In this document: positions 1-8,843 of the stretch, piece after piece
Position numbering within the stretch: position 1 is the first letter of the stretch
Layout of the letters: each line of letters begins with the position of its first letter
Source: Chloroflexi bacterium AL-N1
GTDB lineage: Bacteria > Chloroflexota > Chloroflexia > Chloroflexales > Roseiflexaceae
Direction: 5' to 3'
Length of the DNA stretch: 64,000 nt
Assembly (NCBI GenBank): GCA_013122435.1
Contig: WYDT01000003.1
Location: forward strand, 186,001 to 250,000
Notes under the pieces: generated by a model
Told to the model about the DNA's origin: nothing
The model's input: only the letters and a program-made list of their open reading frames with translations
Database searches by the model: none
Program-made: the position numbers and the translations under genes

Positions 1-77
1 AAGGGGAGAAACTGGTATTGCAGCATGCTATTATGCAGTTGTGGTTGCAGTAGTCTGTCTATGTAGACATAAATATC

Positions 78-106
78 TTTACAAAACGTCTCCAATCACG
101 TATAAT
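78..106 (+). promoter_or_regulatory. Sigma-70-type promoter of the greA leader
   Basis: TTTACA at 78-83 and TATAAT at 101-106 are separated by exactly 17 bp, close to the sigma-70 consensus. The expected transcription start is near 112, where a strong hairpin begins. The nearest downstream gene is greA, about 180 nt further on. This is a sequence match only. Confidence 0.7.
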
Positions 107-111
107 ACTAA

Positions 112-197
112 GGCGCTAACGGTGTTAAATTAGATACGTTGAGCGCCAGTGAACTTAGTTCCGGTAGGGCTGAGAGATGACTCTCAGTTCTTTTTTC
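112..197 (+). ncRNA. Structured greA leader or short RNA ending in an intrinsic terminator
   Basis: The predicted transcript opens with a hairpin: GGCGCTAACG at 112-121 pairs with 137-147, with a single bulged G at 141 and a 15-nt loop. A second hairpin follows at 170-187 and leads into a T-rich run. The result would be a terminated RNA of about 85 nt lying before greA, with greA reached only by read-through. A similar arrangement is known at Escherichia coli greA, where leader termination yields the GraL RNAs. The sequence here is not claimed to be homologous to GraL. It could instead be an independent small RNA gene. Confidence 0.5.
170..197 (+). terminator. Intrinsic terminator inside the greA leader
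   Basis: CTGAGAG (170-176), loop ATGA, CTCTCAG (181-187), then TTCTTTTTTC. The stem is a perfect 7 bp and the T-rich tail follows directly. It lies about 95 bp before the greA start codon and after a good promoter, so it would act on the leader transcript. Confidence 0.75.
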
Positions 198-292
198 AAT
201 TCTATTGCGGGATCTTCTCAGGAAACGATGTCATTTTTCTCGCAATCATATGTTATCCGTATTCAGTGCAAGGTTAGATAGGGCAAAGTATT

Positions 293-766
293 ATGACCGA
301 CAAACCTGCATATCTAACGCGTGATGGTCGCGCGAAACTCGAAGCAGAGTTGCAGGAACTGACAACTGATGGCCGTCGTCAGGTCGCTGAACGCATCAAT
401 GCAGCAAAAGAACTCGGCGACATTTCTGAGAGTGGTGAGTATGAGGATGCCAAAAATTCTCAAGCACACCTGGAGGGCCGTATCCGCGAAATCAAGAGCC
501 TTCTCTCTCGTGCAGAAATGATAGACGAGGAAAATGGTGGGGGTAGTGAAGTACGGGTTGGTTCAAAAGTGACTGTACGCATTGAGGGTGAAGACGATGA
601 GGAAACGTGGTCTATTGTTGGGAGTGCCGAGGCAAGCCCAAGCGATGGTCGAATCTCCAATGAGTCACCGATAGGTGCTGCGTTGCTTGGTAAGCGCGCA
701 CGCCAAAAAGTTGTCGCCCAAACCCCATCTGGTGTGCTAAAGCTCACTGTTCTTAAAATCCAGTAA
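293..766 (+). CDS. greA: Transcription elongation factor GreA
   Basis: A 157-residue protein of normal GreA length. GreA binds in the secondary channel of RNA polymerase and stimulates cleavage of backtracked RNA, rescuing stalled complexes. The N-terminal half is the coiled-coil finger. Its tip carries the motif GDISESGEY at residues 42-50, with the acidic residues D43 and E46 that support Mg2+ in the active centre. Residues from about 80 onward form the FKBP-like C-terminal domain. The ATG at 293 follows a weak purine-rich site (AGGGCAAAG). The gene sits 82 bp upstream of lysS, an order seen in many bacteria, and its expression may be limited by the leader terminator. Confidence 0.95.
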   Translation: MTDKPAYLTRDGRAKLEAELQELTTDGRRQVAERINAAKELGDISESGEYEDAKNSQAHLEGRIREIKSLLSRAEMIDEENGGGSEVRVGSKVTVRIEGEDDEETWSIVGSAEASPSDGRISNESPIGAALLGKRARQKVVAQTPSGVLKLTVLKIQ

Positions 767-848
767 CCTGTACATGTATGAACATTGTTCGGTGTGTTGC
801 CGGCCTATAACCGTGCATACTCAGGTTTGTGTTTGGTAATAAGGTATT

Positions 849-2321
849 ATGGAATTTACTGAACTCCAACGCCAACGTTTGGCGAAACTTGAGCGTCTTC
901 GTGATGGTGGGATCGATCCGTTCCCACCACGCACAGAACGGACGCACTCAATTGACTCTGTTTTGGACAACTTTGATCAGTTGGCTGAAACCCGGGAACG
1001 TATTACGATAGCTGGTCGTATTTTGGGTGGCCGTCGTGTTATGGGTAAATTAAGTTTTGCTCATATTGACGATGGTAGCAGCAAAATGCAACTTTGGATC
1101 AGCCGAGGCGATGTTGGTGATGAATGGTTCAACAGGTTTCGTGATGATATCGATACATTTGATGTTATCCAGGCTTCTGGTACCCTTCGGAAAACAAAAA
1201 CGGGAGAAAAATCACTGTTTGTCGAACAAATGGTGTTGCTTGCCAAATCACTCAACTCACCACCTGAAAAGTTCCATGGTCTCACTGATGTCGAGGCACG
1301 TCTACGAGAGCGCTACGTTGATCTCATTGTCAATGAGGAAGTGCGTGAGGTATTTAGGATACGTGCCCATATCATTCGCTCTATGCGGCGCTTTTTGGAA
1401 GACCAGGGGTTTATGGGTGTGGAGACACCACTCCTCCAACCAATTTATGGTGGTGCGTCAGCGCGGCCCTTTGTGACCCATCATAATCAGCTCCATCAAG
1501 ATCTGTATTTACGTATCGCGCCTGAACTGTATCTCAAACGACTGATTGTGGGTGGTTTTGAGAAAGTCTATGAAATTGGCAAAGCGTTTCGCAATGAGGG
1601 TGTTGATCGTACCCATAATCCAGAATTTACGATCATGGAATGCTATCAGGCGTATGCCGATTATCGTGACATGATGCAACTGGTCGAAGATATGTTGCGT
1701 GCCATTGTACAAGATATCTCGGGTGTAATGACTGTTCAATACTTAGACCATACGATTGATTTTTCGCATACATGGCAGCGTGTGTCGATGCCGGAAGCAA
1801 TTCTGGAACATACGGGTATTGATATTTTGCAGGCTACCGAGTTGGATTCGCTTCAGGCGGCTATTCGAGAAGCACATCTGCGCGTCGAATTTAAGCCTAG
1901 TTGGGCCAAACAAGTTGATGAACTGTATACAACGTTTGTGCGACCAAGAATTATCCAGCCAACATTTATGATTGATCATCCTGTGCCACTTTCGCCTTTG
2001 GCAAAGCAGCGGGGCGATCAGCCGTTTCTTACGGAGCGCTTTCAACCAATTATTGCAGGTATGGAAGTTGGGAATGCCTTTACGGAATTGAATAATCCGC
2101 TTGATCAGGAACAGCGTTTCCTGGAACAGGGACGGGCGTTCACTGCAGGTGATGACGAGGCACAACAGATGGATCTTGATTTCATCAATGCTTTGATGTA
2201 TGGTATGCCTCCAACCGGTGGTTTAGGTATTGGCGTTGATCGTATTGTGATGCTGTTTACCAATCAGGAGACTATTCGGGAAGTGATTCTCTTTCCCCAT
2301 CTACGACAACGCGATCTATAA
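849..2321 (+). CDS. lysS: Lysyl-tRNA synthetase, class II
   Basis: A 490-residue class II LysRS that charges tRNA-Lys with lysine in the cytoplasm. The N-terminal part (about residues 50-145) is the OB-fold anticodon-binding domain. The catalytic core follows, with motif 2 around residue 244 (FRNEGVDRTHNPEFT) and motif 3 near the C terminus (GLGIGVDRIVML). The ATG at 849 is preceded by AAGGTATT. Full family length, no disruption. It lies 82 bp after greA on the same strand and may be cotranscribed with it. Confidence 0.97.
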   Translation: MEFTELQRQRLAKLERLRDGGIDPFPPRTERTHSIDSVLDNFDQLAETRERITIAGRILGGRRVMGKLSFAHIDDGSSKMQLWISRGDVGDEWFNRFRDDIDTFDVIQASGTLRKTKTGEKSLFVEQMVLLAKSLNSPPEKFHGLTDVEARLRERYVDLIVNEEVREVFRIRAHIIRSMRRFLEDQGFMGVETPLLQPIYGGASARPFVTHHNQLHQDLYLRIAPELYLKRLIVGGFEKVYEIGKAFRNEGVDRTHNPEFTIMECYQAYADYRDMMQLVEDMLRAIVQDISGVMTVQYLDHTIDFSHTWQRVSMPEAILEHTGIDILQATELDSLQAAIREAHLRVEFKPSWAKQVDELYTTFVRPRIIQPTFMIDHPVPLSPLAKQRGDQPFLTERFQPIIAGMEVGNAFTELNNPLDQEQRFLEQGRAFTAGDDEAQQMDLDFINALMYGMPPTGGLGIGVDRIVMLFTNQETIREVILFPHLRQRDL

Positions 2322-2364
2322 TAAATAATATAGTTATATCATACACATACTCTATGAGGTATTC

Positions 2365-2580
2365 ATGCCACGTTCTTTTACTCTCGAGCAAGACAATTTA
2401 CCCGATGTGGTGAAGGGCTGGCTGCGAGCTGCTCAACTCGATGATACCGAGTTAATCGAGCTTATTTTTACCGATGGTGAGGTGTTGTTACGTCGACCGG
2501 CCAGCCCGCAATTACGTGAATGGTCACGTGGTGTGGCTGATCAATATGATCAAGCATTTCGTGAATTAACCGGACTATAG
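2365..2580 (+). CDS. Small protein upstream of the Fic/Doc-like gene, possible antitoxin-like partner
   Basis: A 71-residue protein with a GAGGTATTC ribosome site directly before ATG 2365. I do not recognise a named family with confidence. A short strand-like stretch (LIFTDGEVLLRRP, about residues 31-43) is followed by an amphipathic helix at the C terminus, a size and layout seen in small AbrB- or Phd-like antitoxins. It ends 19 bp before the start of the Fic/Doc-like gene, so the two look cotranscribed as a toxin-antitoxin-like pair. Its function is inferred only from size and neighbour. Confidence 0.55.
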   Translation: MPRSFTLEQDNLPDVVKGWLRAAQLDDTELIELIFTDGEVLLRRPASPQLREWSRGVADQYDQAFRELTGL

Positions 2581-2599
2581 GTGGCTGTTGGTTGTTTGT

Positions 2600-2995
2600 A
2601 TGATCCATTACCTGACAAAAAATGAAGTGCTTGATCTGCATGCATATGTGATAACACGTTATGGTGGACGCCTTGGTATTGCCAGTCAGGATCGGCTTAT
2701 AAGTGCGTTGGATGCGCCGCGCCAGGTTATGTTTGGTTCGGAACTCTACCCTGATGTGATCAGCAAGGCTGCTGCACTGGCCTTTTTTCTGCTGAAGGGA
2801 CGCCCTTTTCTCAGTGGCAATCAAAGTACTGCTTTGATGGCTATGCTACGTTTTCTTGATATCAATCATATTTCACTCCACAACAACGTGAGTAGTTCTG
2901 AATTGCTCTGGATTATTCAGTCTCTTGATCGATCGGATCTAGACAAAAATCGATTAGAAGAGTGGCTGAATGAACATGCCGTTGAAAAGATTTGA
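2600..2995 (+). CDS. Doc/Fic-fold protein with a degenerate active site
   Basis: A protein of about 131 residues that resembles the death-on-curing (Doc) branch of the Fic family throughout its length, including the N-terminal LTKNEVLDLH segment and LIS-LDAPRQ. The diagnostic Fic motif, normally HPFxDGNKRT, reads GRPFLSGNQSTA here. The catalytic His, the acidic residue, and the Lys and Arg that bind phosphate are all replaced, while GN and the fold-defining residues remain. AMPylation or phosphorylation activity is therefore unlikely. It may have a regulatory or binding role or be in decay. The start is uncertain: ATG 2600 is chosen, TTG 2588 is the alternative. Confidence 0.7.
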   Translation: MIHYLTKNEVLDLHAYVITRYGGRLGIASQDRLISALDAPRQVMFGSELYPDVISKAAALAFFLLKGRPFLSGNQSTALMAMLRFLDINHISLHNNVSSSELLWIIQSLDRSDLDKNRLEEWLNEHAVEKI

Positions 2996-3115
2996 ACCTC
3001 TCGCCTCTGTATAGTATACTCAATAGCATCAATTGTATTTGTAAACAATACTATCTGGTACAATAGTGTGAAGCGTGTGCCTTCGATTATACGTGCGTCG
3101 CTTCAGGAGAAACCT

Positions 3116-4102
3116 ATGTCAACCATTGTGATTACCGGAATACGGAGTAGGTTGGCCCAGCTTGTTGCTGGCGTGCTTCGTGCACAGTCAGATGTTCACA
3201 TTATCGGCGTTGATCGAGAGCCTCCTTCCATATCGTTAGATATAGAGTTTCGCTCGTTGGAAATGCGAGGTACACACATTCTTGATTTGCTTCAGGAAAC
3301 TGGTGCCCAGACGGTCATACATCTGGCACAGCTTGGTGAAGAGCAAGCCCTGATCGGTCGTGAGGTGGCAGTAAGTGGGAATGTGATGACCACTATTGAG
3401 TTGTTAGGGGCATGTGTTACCGCTAAAATACGTCGTGTTGTACTGCGTGATAGCACCTTTGTCTATGGTGCCCGGTATGATCAACCGATGTTTCTCAATG
3501 AGGCAACGCCATTACAAGTTACGGGTCGGTTGAGCCCTCTCAAAGACTATGTAGAAATTGCGCGTTTTGTGGCCGACTTCTCAGTGAAGCATCCCGATAT
3601 TTCCATCGTTACATTGCGTTGCGCTGGTCTTGTAGGCAAGGGTGTCTCTTCGCCACTCATGCGCTACCTGACCCAACCCAATCCACGGGTAATGTTTGGA
3701 TTTGATCCTATTATTCAAGTATTACATCATGATGATGCAGCCATAGCGCTGGCATTAGCTGCAGTCACAGACGAAGATTGTGGGGTATTGAATATTGCAG
3801 CAGATATGCCATTAACACTGGCGCATGCGATACGACTTACTGGCCGACAACCAATCCCGCTTTTGAGCCCAGCGTTTGATGCGGCAAGGGTTCTGGGAGG
3901 GAATGTTTCCTTTGCGGTTGGGGAATTACCATTTGATCCATTGTTTTTACGCTATCCCTGTACGGTAGACACAAGTAAAGTGCGCGCGATCTTGAATTTT
4001 ACACCTCAGTACGACTCGTATGTAGCCCTACGTGAACTTGCTTCAGTCGGTAATACATCACAGCAGTCGCTCAGTCAGGAACAATTGACTACTTCGGGCT
4101 AA
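3116..4102 (+). CDS. NAD-dependent epimerase/dehydratase-like protein (extended SDR fold)
   Basis: A 328-residue Rossmann-fold protein resembling NAD-dependent sugar epimerases. ATG 3116 is chosen because AGGAGAAACCT lies just upstream; an earlier GTG at 3068 lacks such a site. The N-terminal nucleotide-binding stretch (VITGIRSRLA) deviates from the classical glycine-rich TGGxGFIG. At the catalytic YxxxK position the sequence reads DYVEIARF, so the lysine is missing. It may bind a dinucleotide without classical epimerase chemistry. It sits 26 bp upstream of an acyltransferase on the same strand, which suggests a role in membrane lipid or envelope metabolism, but the substrate is unknown. Confidence 0.7.
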   Translation: MSTIVITGIRSRLAQLVAGVLRAQSDVHIIGVDREPPSISLDIEFRSLEMRGTHILDLLQETGAQTVIHLAQLGEEQALIGREVAVSGNVMTTIELLGACVTAKIRRVVLRDSTFVYGARYDQPMFLNEATPLQVTGRLSPLKDYVEIARFVADFSVKHPDISIVTLRCAGLVGKGVSSPLMRYLTQPNPRVMFGFDPIIQVLHHDDAAIALALAAVTDEDCGVLNIAADMPLTLAHAIRLTGRQPIPLLSPAFDAARVLGGNVSFAVGELPFDPLFLRYPCTVDTSKVRAILNFTPQYDSYVALRELASVGNTSQQSLSQEQLTTSG

Positions 4103-4128
4103 ACAGATTATTGGTGAGGAATACACTG

Positions 4129-5397
4129 ATGCAAAACCATTCCGAAGACACTGAACACAATATTGATACGCCTGTAGATGAACAGTCTGCTACTGACAAT
4201 ATACCTACAGCAAAGACACAGCCGTCTGAGAACAACCATGATATGGATGTAGTTCCAAGTGTGGCAGATCCGTCAGAACAACCTATACAGACGCCTGAAA
4301 ATGGAATGAAGAATGACCGTAAATCACAGCCTGCAGAAGCAGCATCTGCAGCGGCAGTTATTGAAGAACTTGAAGTCGAAATTCGCAGTGTTCCCACCAC
4401 ACAAACTGAATCACGCGATCTTGCGGCTGATCTGCTCAAACTCATTCGTCAAAATCTGGAAAGAGCTACGCCTCCCGCTGCTGAACAAGCCCTCAACATG
4501 GTGCGTGATAATCTCACAGGTGATTATCTTGACCCAGACTTTTGGCGCGGCATAGGGATGGTATTGCAATACCAACTTGAGGAAACACGTGGTCTGATCG
4601 AACGGCATTTGAGTGGTGATTATACAACCGATCCATTTGGGATGGATATGGAGATCATTGATGCTGTACGACCATTTATGGCATTTCTCTACAATTCCTG
4701 GTGGCGTGTGTCTACGGAAGGGCTTGACTACGTTCCTGAACGTAGTCGTGCTTTGATGGTTGCTAATCATTCAGGTACACTGCCCTGGGATGGAGCTATG
4801 ATCTCAACGGCGATTATGGAAGAGCATTCAAACCCACGTGTCGTACGCAATCTCCATCTGAGTTGGTTCTCAACGCTACCGATAGTTGCCCCAATGTTGG
4901 CCACACTTGGGCAGGTTCAAGGTCTGCCAGAGAATGCCACCCGGTTGCTTGATGAAGATCAACTCGTATGTGTGTTTCCAGAAGGTTTGAAAGGGGTTGG
5001 CAAATTATTCAGAGATCGCTACCAGTTAGCACGCTTTGGACGTGGTGGCTTTATACAAATGGCATTGCGGACAGGTTCGCCGATCATACCGGTGGCTGTT
5101 ATTGGTGCTGAAGAGATCTATCCGATGCTGGCAAATGCGAAACCGATTGCCCGACTGATCGGCTTTCCATATTTTCCAGTAACTCCCTTTTTTCCGTGGC
5201 TTGGTCTGCTGGGGACGATCCCGTTGCCTTCAAAGTGGACTATTGTGTTTCACGAACCCATTGAGACAGAGATATACGGTACACAAGCGGCAGATAACCC
5301 ACTCTTGGTTGCCGAGCTTTCTGAGCGGGTTCGTACGATTATCCAAGCGACTTTGAAAGAGAAAACGGCAGAACGTAAGTCTATCTTTTTTGGATAA
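4129..5397 (+). CDS. Lysophospholipid acyltransferase family protein (PlsC-like)
   Basis: A 422-residue protein. About the first 110 residues are polar, acidic and of low complexity. The C-terminal two thirds are an acyltransferase domain with the motif NHSGTLPWDG (active-site His, Asp six residues further on, a variant of HX4D), FPEGLKG as the glycerol-phosphate-binding block, and a hydrophobic segment near PVTPFFPWLGLLG. Such enzymes acylate lysophosphatidate or related glycerolipids at the inner face of the membrane. ATG 4129 follows GGTGAGGA; an upstream TTG at 4111 is less likely. Probably in one unit with the epimerase-like gene. The exact acceptor is not readable from sequence. Confidence 0.8.
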   Translation: MQNHSEDTEHNIDTPVDEQSATDNIPTAKTQPSENNHDMDVVPSVADPSEQPIQTPENGMKNDRKSQPAEAASAAAVIEELEVEIRSVPTTQTESRDLAADLLKLIRQNLERATPPAAEQALNMVRDNLTGDYLDPDFWRGIGMVLQYQLEETRGLIERHLSGDYTTDPFGMDMEIIDAVRPFMAFLYNSWWRVSTEGLDYVPERSRALMVANHSGTLPWDGAMISTAIMEEHSNPRVVRNLHLSWFSTLPIVAPMLATLGQVQGLPENATRLLDEDQLVCVFPEGLKGVGKLFRDRYQLARFGRGGFIQMALRTGSPIIPVAVIGAEEIYPMLANAKPIARLIGFPYFPVTPFFPWLGLLGTIPLPSKWTIVFHEPIETEIYGTQAADNPLLVAELSERVRTIIQATLKEKTAERKSIFFG

Positions 5398-5414
5398 AGG
5401 AATGATCGAAGCTG

Positions 5415-6719
5415 TTATTGAGATCGTTCGTTTTGATGTAATGCGATCTCGTCTAAGAGTACCTGTTCGAGATACTCAAGTTTATGGGTAATACTGTTTT
5501 GCCAGGCCTGGTTGGTGCTCAATCTTTGCTGGCTTTGTGTATATAATTCGTGCTCAATAGCGGCTAGCTTATCAAGTATATTTTGATGTGCGGTTTCGTC
5601 AACCGAGGAGGTGTTATCAAAATGATTGGTAAGCCCATTCCTTATTTCGTGTAAAGATGTGAGATGGGTATGAGCTTCGTGTAGGTCAATACCTAATGTT
5701 TTGCGATATTCCTGCAACTCAGTGGTTAGCTGTTTCAACCTGGTGAGCATGCGTTGTTGCTGCACTTCTTGTAACAACTCTTGTTTACGTATGCGATACA
5801 GTGCCTCTTCTTGTACACGCCGTGCGCCACCAACGCGATCTGCTAAAACTCCTAACATCAGTATCAGCACACCAACCACCAACATAAACCCCCCACCAAT
5901 TAACGACTGCTCATTGCTTCCTGTCACAATACCTAAATTTCGCCCAATATAGATGTAGGTGGCCCGGACGAGCAAAAGTAATCCAATAATAATAAATGGC
6001 ATCGCCAGGTAAGAAAAGGCCTTCAAGGGCTCATATGTCGCATATGTTTTTGCAATAATTGAGGCCTGTTTTTTGATGAAGTTCCAGTTTCCCTGGTGGA
6101 GTCGTGAGGCACGTCTGGTTGGGTTTGTGAGTACAGGGACCGTTTGTAACGTCAACCTTTTTTTGCCAGCCTGTATGATGCTTTCGACCGTATATGAGAA
6201 ATCACTGGTTACGAACATGCGTAGTGCTGCTTCACGGGAGAGTGCCCGAAAGCCACTGACCGTATCTGGGATGTTGGTTCCCGAAGCCCAGCGCACGACA
6301 CTACTGCCTATATGTTGTAACAGTTTTTTGAGTGGAGAAAAGTGCTCAATCTCATTGACCTGGCGATCTCCAATCACAATGTCGGCCTTTTGGGCTACTA
6401 TTGGTTCGATCAGTTGGGGTATGGCACTGCCTGGATATTGATGATCACCATCTGTATTCACAATAATATCAGCGCCAAGACGTAGCGCTGTATCAATCCC
6501 AGTTTGATACGCCATTGCCAGGCCTTTGCGACTCGTATGATGAACAATATGATTGGCACCACTTGCTGTTGCGCGTTCAATCGTATCATCGGTACATCCA
6601 TCATTAATAATGAGAACCTCAACACAACTGATGCCTGGAATATGGCGTGGGATATGCGTAATAACCTCTTCAATGGTATCACTCTCATTGTATACAGGTA
6701 TCTGAACGATTAGTTTCAT
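5415..6719 (-). CDS. Family 2 glycosyltransferase with membrane segments and coiled-coil tail
   Basis: A 434-residue protein. Residues 1-230 form a GT-A fold of the dolichol-phosphate-mannose-synthase type: KLIVQIPVYNES at the N terminus, VNTDGDHQYPG containing the metal-binding DxD-like site, and VSGFRALSR. Two hydrophobic segments follow (about 240-325). The last 100 or so residues are strongly helical and polar (QQQRMLTRLKQLTTELQEYR and onward), which looks like a long coiled coil. The start is set at ATG 6719 because family members begin with this strand; ATG 6740 and one further upstream are in frame. Such enzymes transfer a sugar from a nucleotide donor to a lipid carrier. The gene is convergent with the acyltransferase gene. 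Confidence 0.8.
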   Translation of the reverse strand: MKLIVQIPVYNESDTIEEVITHIPRHIPGISCVEVLIINDGCTDDTIERATASGANHIVHHTSRKGLAMAYQTGIDTALRLGADIIVNTDGDHQYPGSAIPQLIEPIVAQKADIVIGDRQVNEIEHFSPLKKLLQHIGSSVVRWASGTNIPDTVSGFRALSREAALRMFVTSDFSYTVESIIQAGKKRLTLQTVPVLTNPTRRASRLHQGNWNFIKKQASIIAKTYATYEPLKAFSYLAMPFIIIGLLLLVRATYIYIGRNLGIVTGSNEQSLIGGGFMLVVGVLILMLGVLADRVGGARRVQEEALYRIRKQELLQEVQQQRMLTRLKQLTTELQEYRKTLGIDLHEAHTHLTSLHEIRNGLTNHFDNTSSVDETAHQNILDKLAAIEHELYTQSQQRLSTNQAWQNSITHKLEYLEQVLLDEIALHQNERSQ

Positions 6720-7024
6720 CGCACTACTCACGTTATCCATCACTATGACCAGCAGTGTTAGGTCAGAAGGGCTGACATATCGGTGAGCCATTGTACTCTG
6801 GCATATCTCTTTTGTAAAGCGTCCAGCCAACATAACCTAGTTTTTATGGTAACCTTATCCGTGCTCTGATGTTATGAATGTACATATGTGTGTGGTTTGT
6901 AGCAAGAATAGTTTTAGGCAACAGATAAATACCAGACATACATATCTTCGTAGTATTATTTAAAGACTAGACGCAGTTCATATAATGTAACTATCAAGCA
7001 TGTTGCATAAGGACATCATGAGTT

Positions 7025-8602
7025 ATGTCAGATCAAGACACGTTGCAATTTATGCCTCTTGATCTCGATATCTTTTCTGAGAGCGAACGCTTCATGACGG
7101 GAACACGTCTGGGATCTGCTTTTAGTGAAGGTATACGAGCATATCTGCGAGCAGCATATAACGATGCCATTGAGCACTTTCGTGCCGCATTGATAGCTGC
7201 TTATGTTGAGGGAGAAGATCAAGATCGTATCTATGCTCGTGAGCGAGCTATCATTTACCTGTATATTGGTAATGCCTTTGCCTTACAGGACAAATGGGAG
7301 ACATCACTTCACGAATACTTAGAGGCAATACACATTGATTCTGACCTGACAGAGGCACACTACAATGTAGGGGTGGCTCTAGCAGCACAAACACAACTCC
7401 ATCGTGCAATCGCAGCTTTCAAAGAAACCCTGAACCGTAATGCAAACCTCTACGAGGCACACTTTTCATTGGGCCGCTGCTATCAGCAACTTGGAGATGC
7501 GAGATGTGCATACATTCATTATCAGCACGCATGCCACATTCGTCCTGATGCAGCGGAACCACTCTATTATATGGGATGTATACATCAATGTTATGGTAGC
7601 TATGGATTGGCTCAGAAATATTTTACCCATGCACTTCAGGTTGAGCCAACATTTGTATTACCAAAGGAACAAGGTGAACATCGCGAGTTTACCTCAGACG
7701 GTGAGCTTATCCAATGGTACTATCATCTGTGTGATGACCTAAAAGCGCATCATTATCAAGAAGAGGCGGAACATATGTATCGTATATTGCTGCAATGGTG
7801 TCCTCAAGAGCACACCGCACGCTATCTGTTTGGCAATCTCCTTGCAAGAATGCGTCGTTTTTATCTTGCCTATGAAGAATATGCACATATTCCCCCCCAG
7901 AACACCCACTACATCGATGCACGAATTCGTATGAGTACCATCCTCAAATTACAGCATAAATTGCGAGAGGCGTATAAGCTGTTATTTGATTGTGCTCTAT
8001 TGTTTCCTAAAAATGGCCATATCTTTTTACATATGGGTAAATTACTGTACGAAATGAATAAAATACCCATGGCAATACGTGCATTCGAACGCAGTGTTCA
8101 GTTGTTGCCAAATAACATACAGGGGCACTACTTACTGGGATGTGCGTATACGGCAACTGGACTTGATCTTCGTGCAATTGTTGCCTGGCAAAAAGCTGTC
8201 GAGCTGGCACCCGATATACATTCATTGCGCTACGATCTAGGTTATCTCCATTTCCAACACAACCAATATAGTCTGGCTGCTCAGGCATTTGCTCATGTCT
8301 TAAAATACTGGCCGGATGATATACAAACGAATTTTATGTTGGGTTTATGTTATAAAGAGTTGCTAGAAACTGCGCGTGCTATTCCCCTTTTTGAACATGT
8401 TTTGTTACACAACCCAAGACATACTCAAGCGCTTTATTATTTAGGTGTCATGTACATGAAGACAAATAATGTATCACTTGGCAAAGCATATCTCCGACGT
8501 TATGATTATTTGAAGAATAAGCATATTCTCTTCTCGACCAATGGAAAGAGCCCCAATGCGAACGAGGCATCGATTTCTGACTTCAAATTTGTGATGGTTT
8601 AA
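7025..8602 (+). CDS. Tetratricopeptide-repeat protein
   Basis: A 525-residue soluble protein built almost wholly of TPR units. Repeat signatures such as AHYNVGVALAAQ, AHFSLGRCYQQLGD, GHYLLGCAYTATGLD and ALYYLGVMYMKTNN recur about every 34 residues. TPR arrays mediate protein-protein contacts. There is no signal peptide, membrane segment or attached catalytic domain. The gene stands alone, divergent from the glycosyltransferase with a 190-300 bp spacer. No specific role can be assigned. Confidence 0.85.
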   Translation: MSDQDTLQFMPLDLDIFSESERFMTGTRLGSAFSEGIRAYLRAAYNDAIEHFRAALIAAYVEGEDQDRIYARERAIIYLYIGNAFALQDKWETSLHEYLEAIHIDSDLTEAHYNVGVALAAQTQLHRAIAAFKETLNRNANLYEAHFSLGRCYQQLGDARCAYIHYQHACHIRPDAAEPLYYMGCIHQCYGSYGLAQKYFTHALQVEPTFVLPKEQGEHREFTSDGELIQWYYHLCDDLKAHHYQEEAEHMYRILLQWCPQEHTARYLFGNLLARMRRFYLAYEEYAHIPPQNTHYIDARIRMSTILKLQHKLREAYKLLFDCALLFPKNGHIFLHMGKLLYEMNKIPMAIRAFERSVQLLPNNIQGHYLLGCAYTATGLDLRAIVAWQKAVELAPDIHSLRYDLGYLHFQHNQYSLAAQAFAHVLKYWPDDIQTNFMLGLCYKELLETARAIPLFEHVLLHNPRHTQALYYLGVMYMKTNNVSLGKAYLRRYDYLKNKHILFSTNGKSPNANEASISDFKFVMV

Positions 8603-8843
8603 CGAGAGCCAAACTCCTCTTCGTTATATCAATATTTCGCTTTGTACACGTATGTATCACTTGCTTTTTGGAACACTGGGATACATTTGACACCACAAAG
8701 GCGTGCTTGTTCCTATCAGATCTCCATAGTAAAGATTGATAATTTATGACAATTAGATCATATTCACAAGAATTCTTGAATATGTTTTATTGTATGGTAA
8801 TATGTAGTTGCTCATTACAAAACATGTCTAGAGAGTTTGTTGA

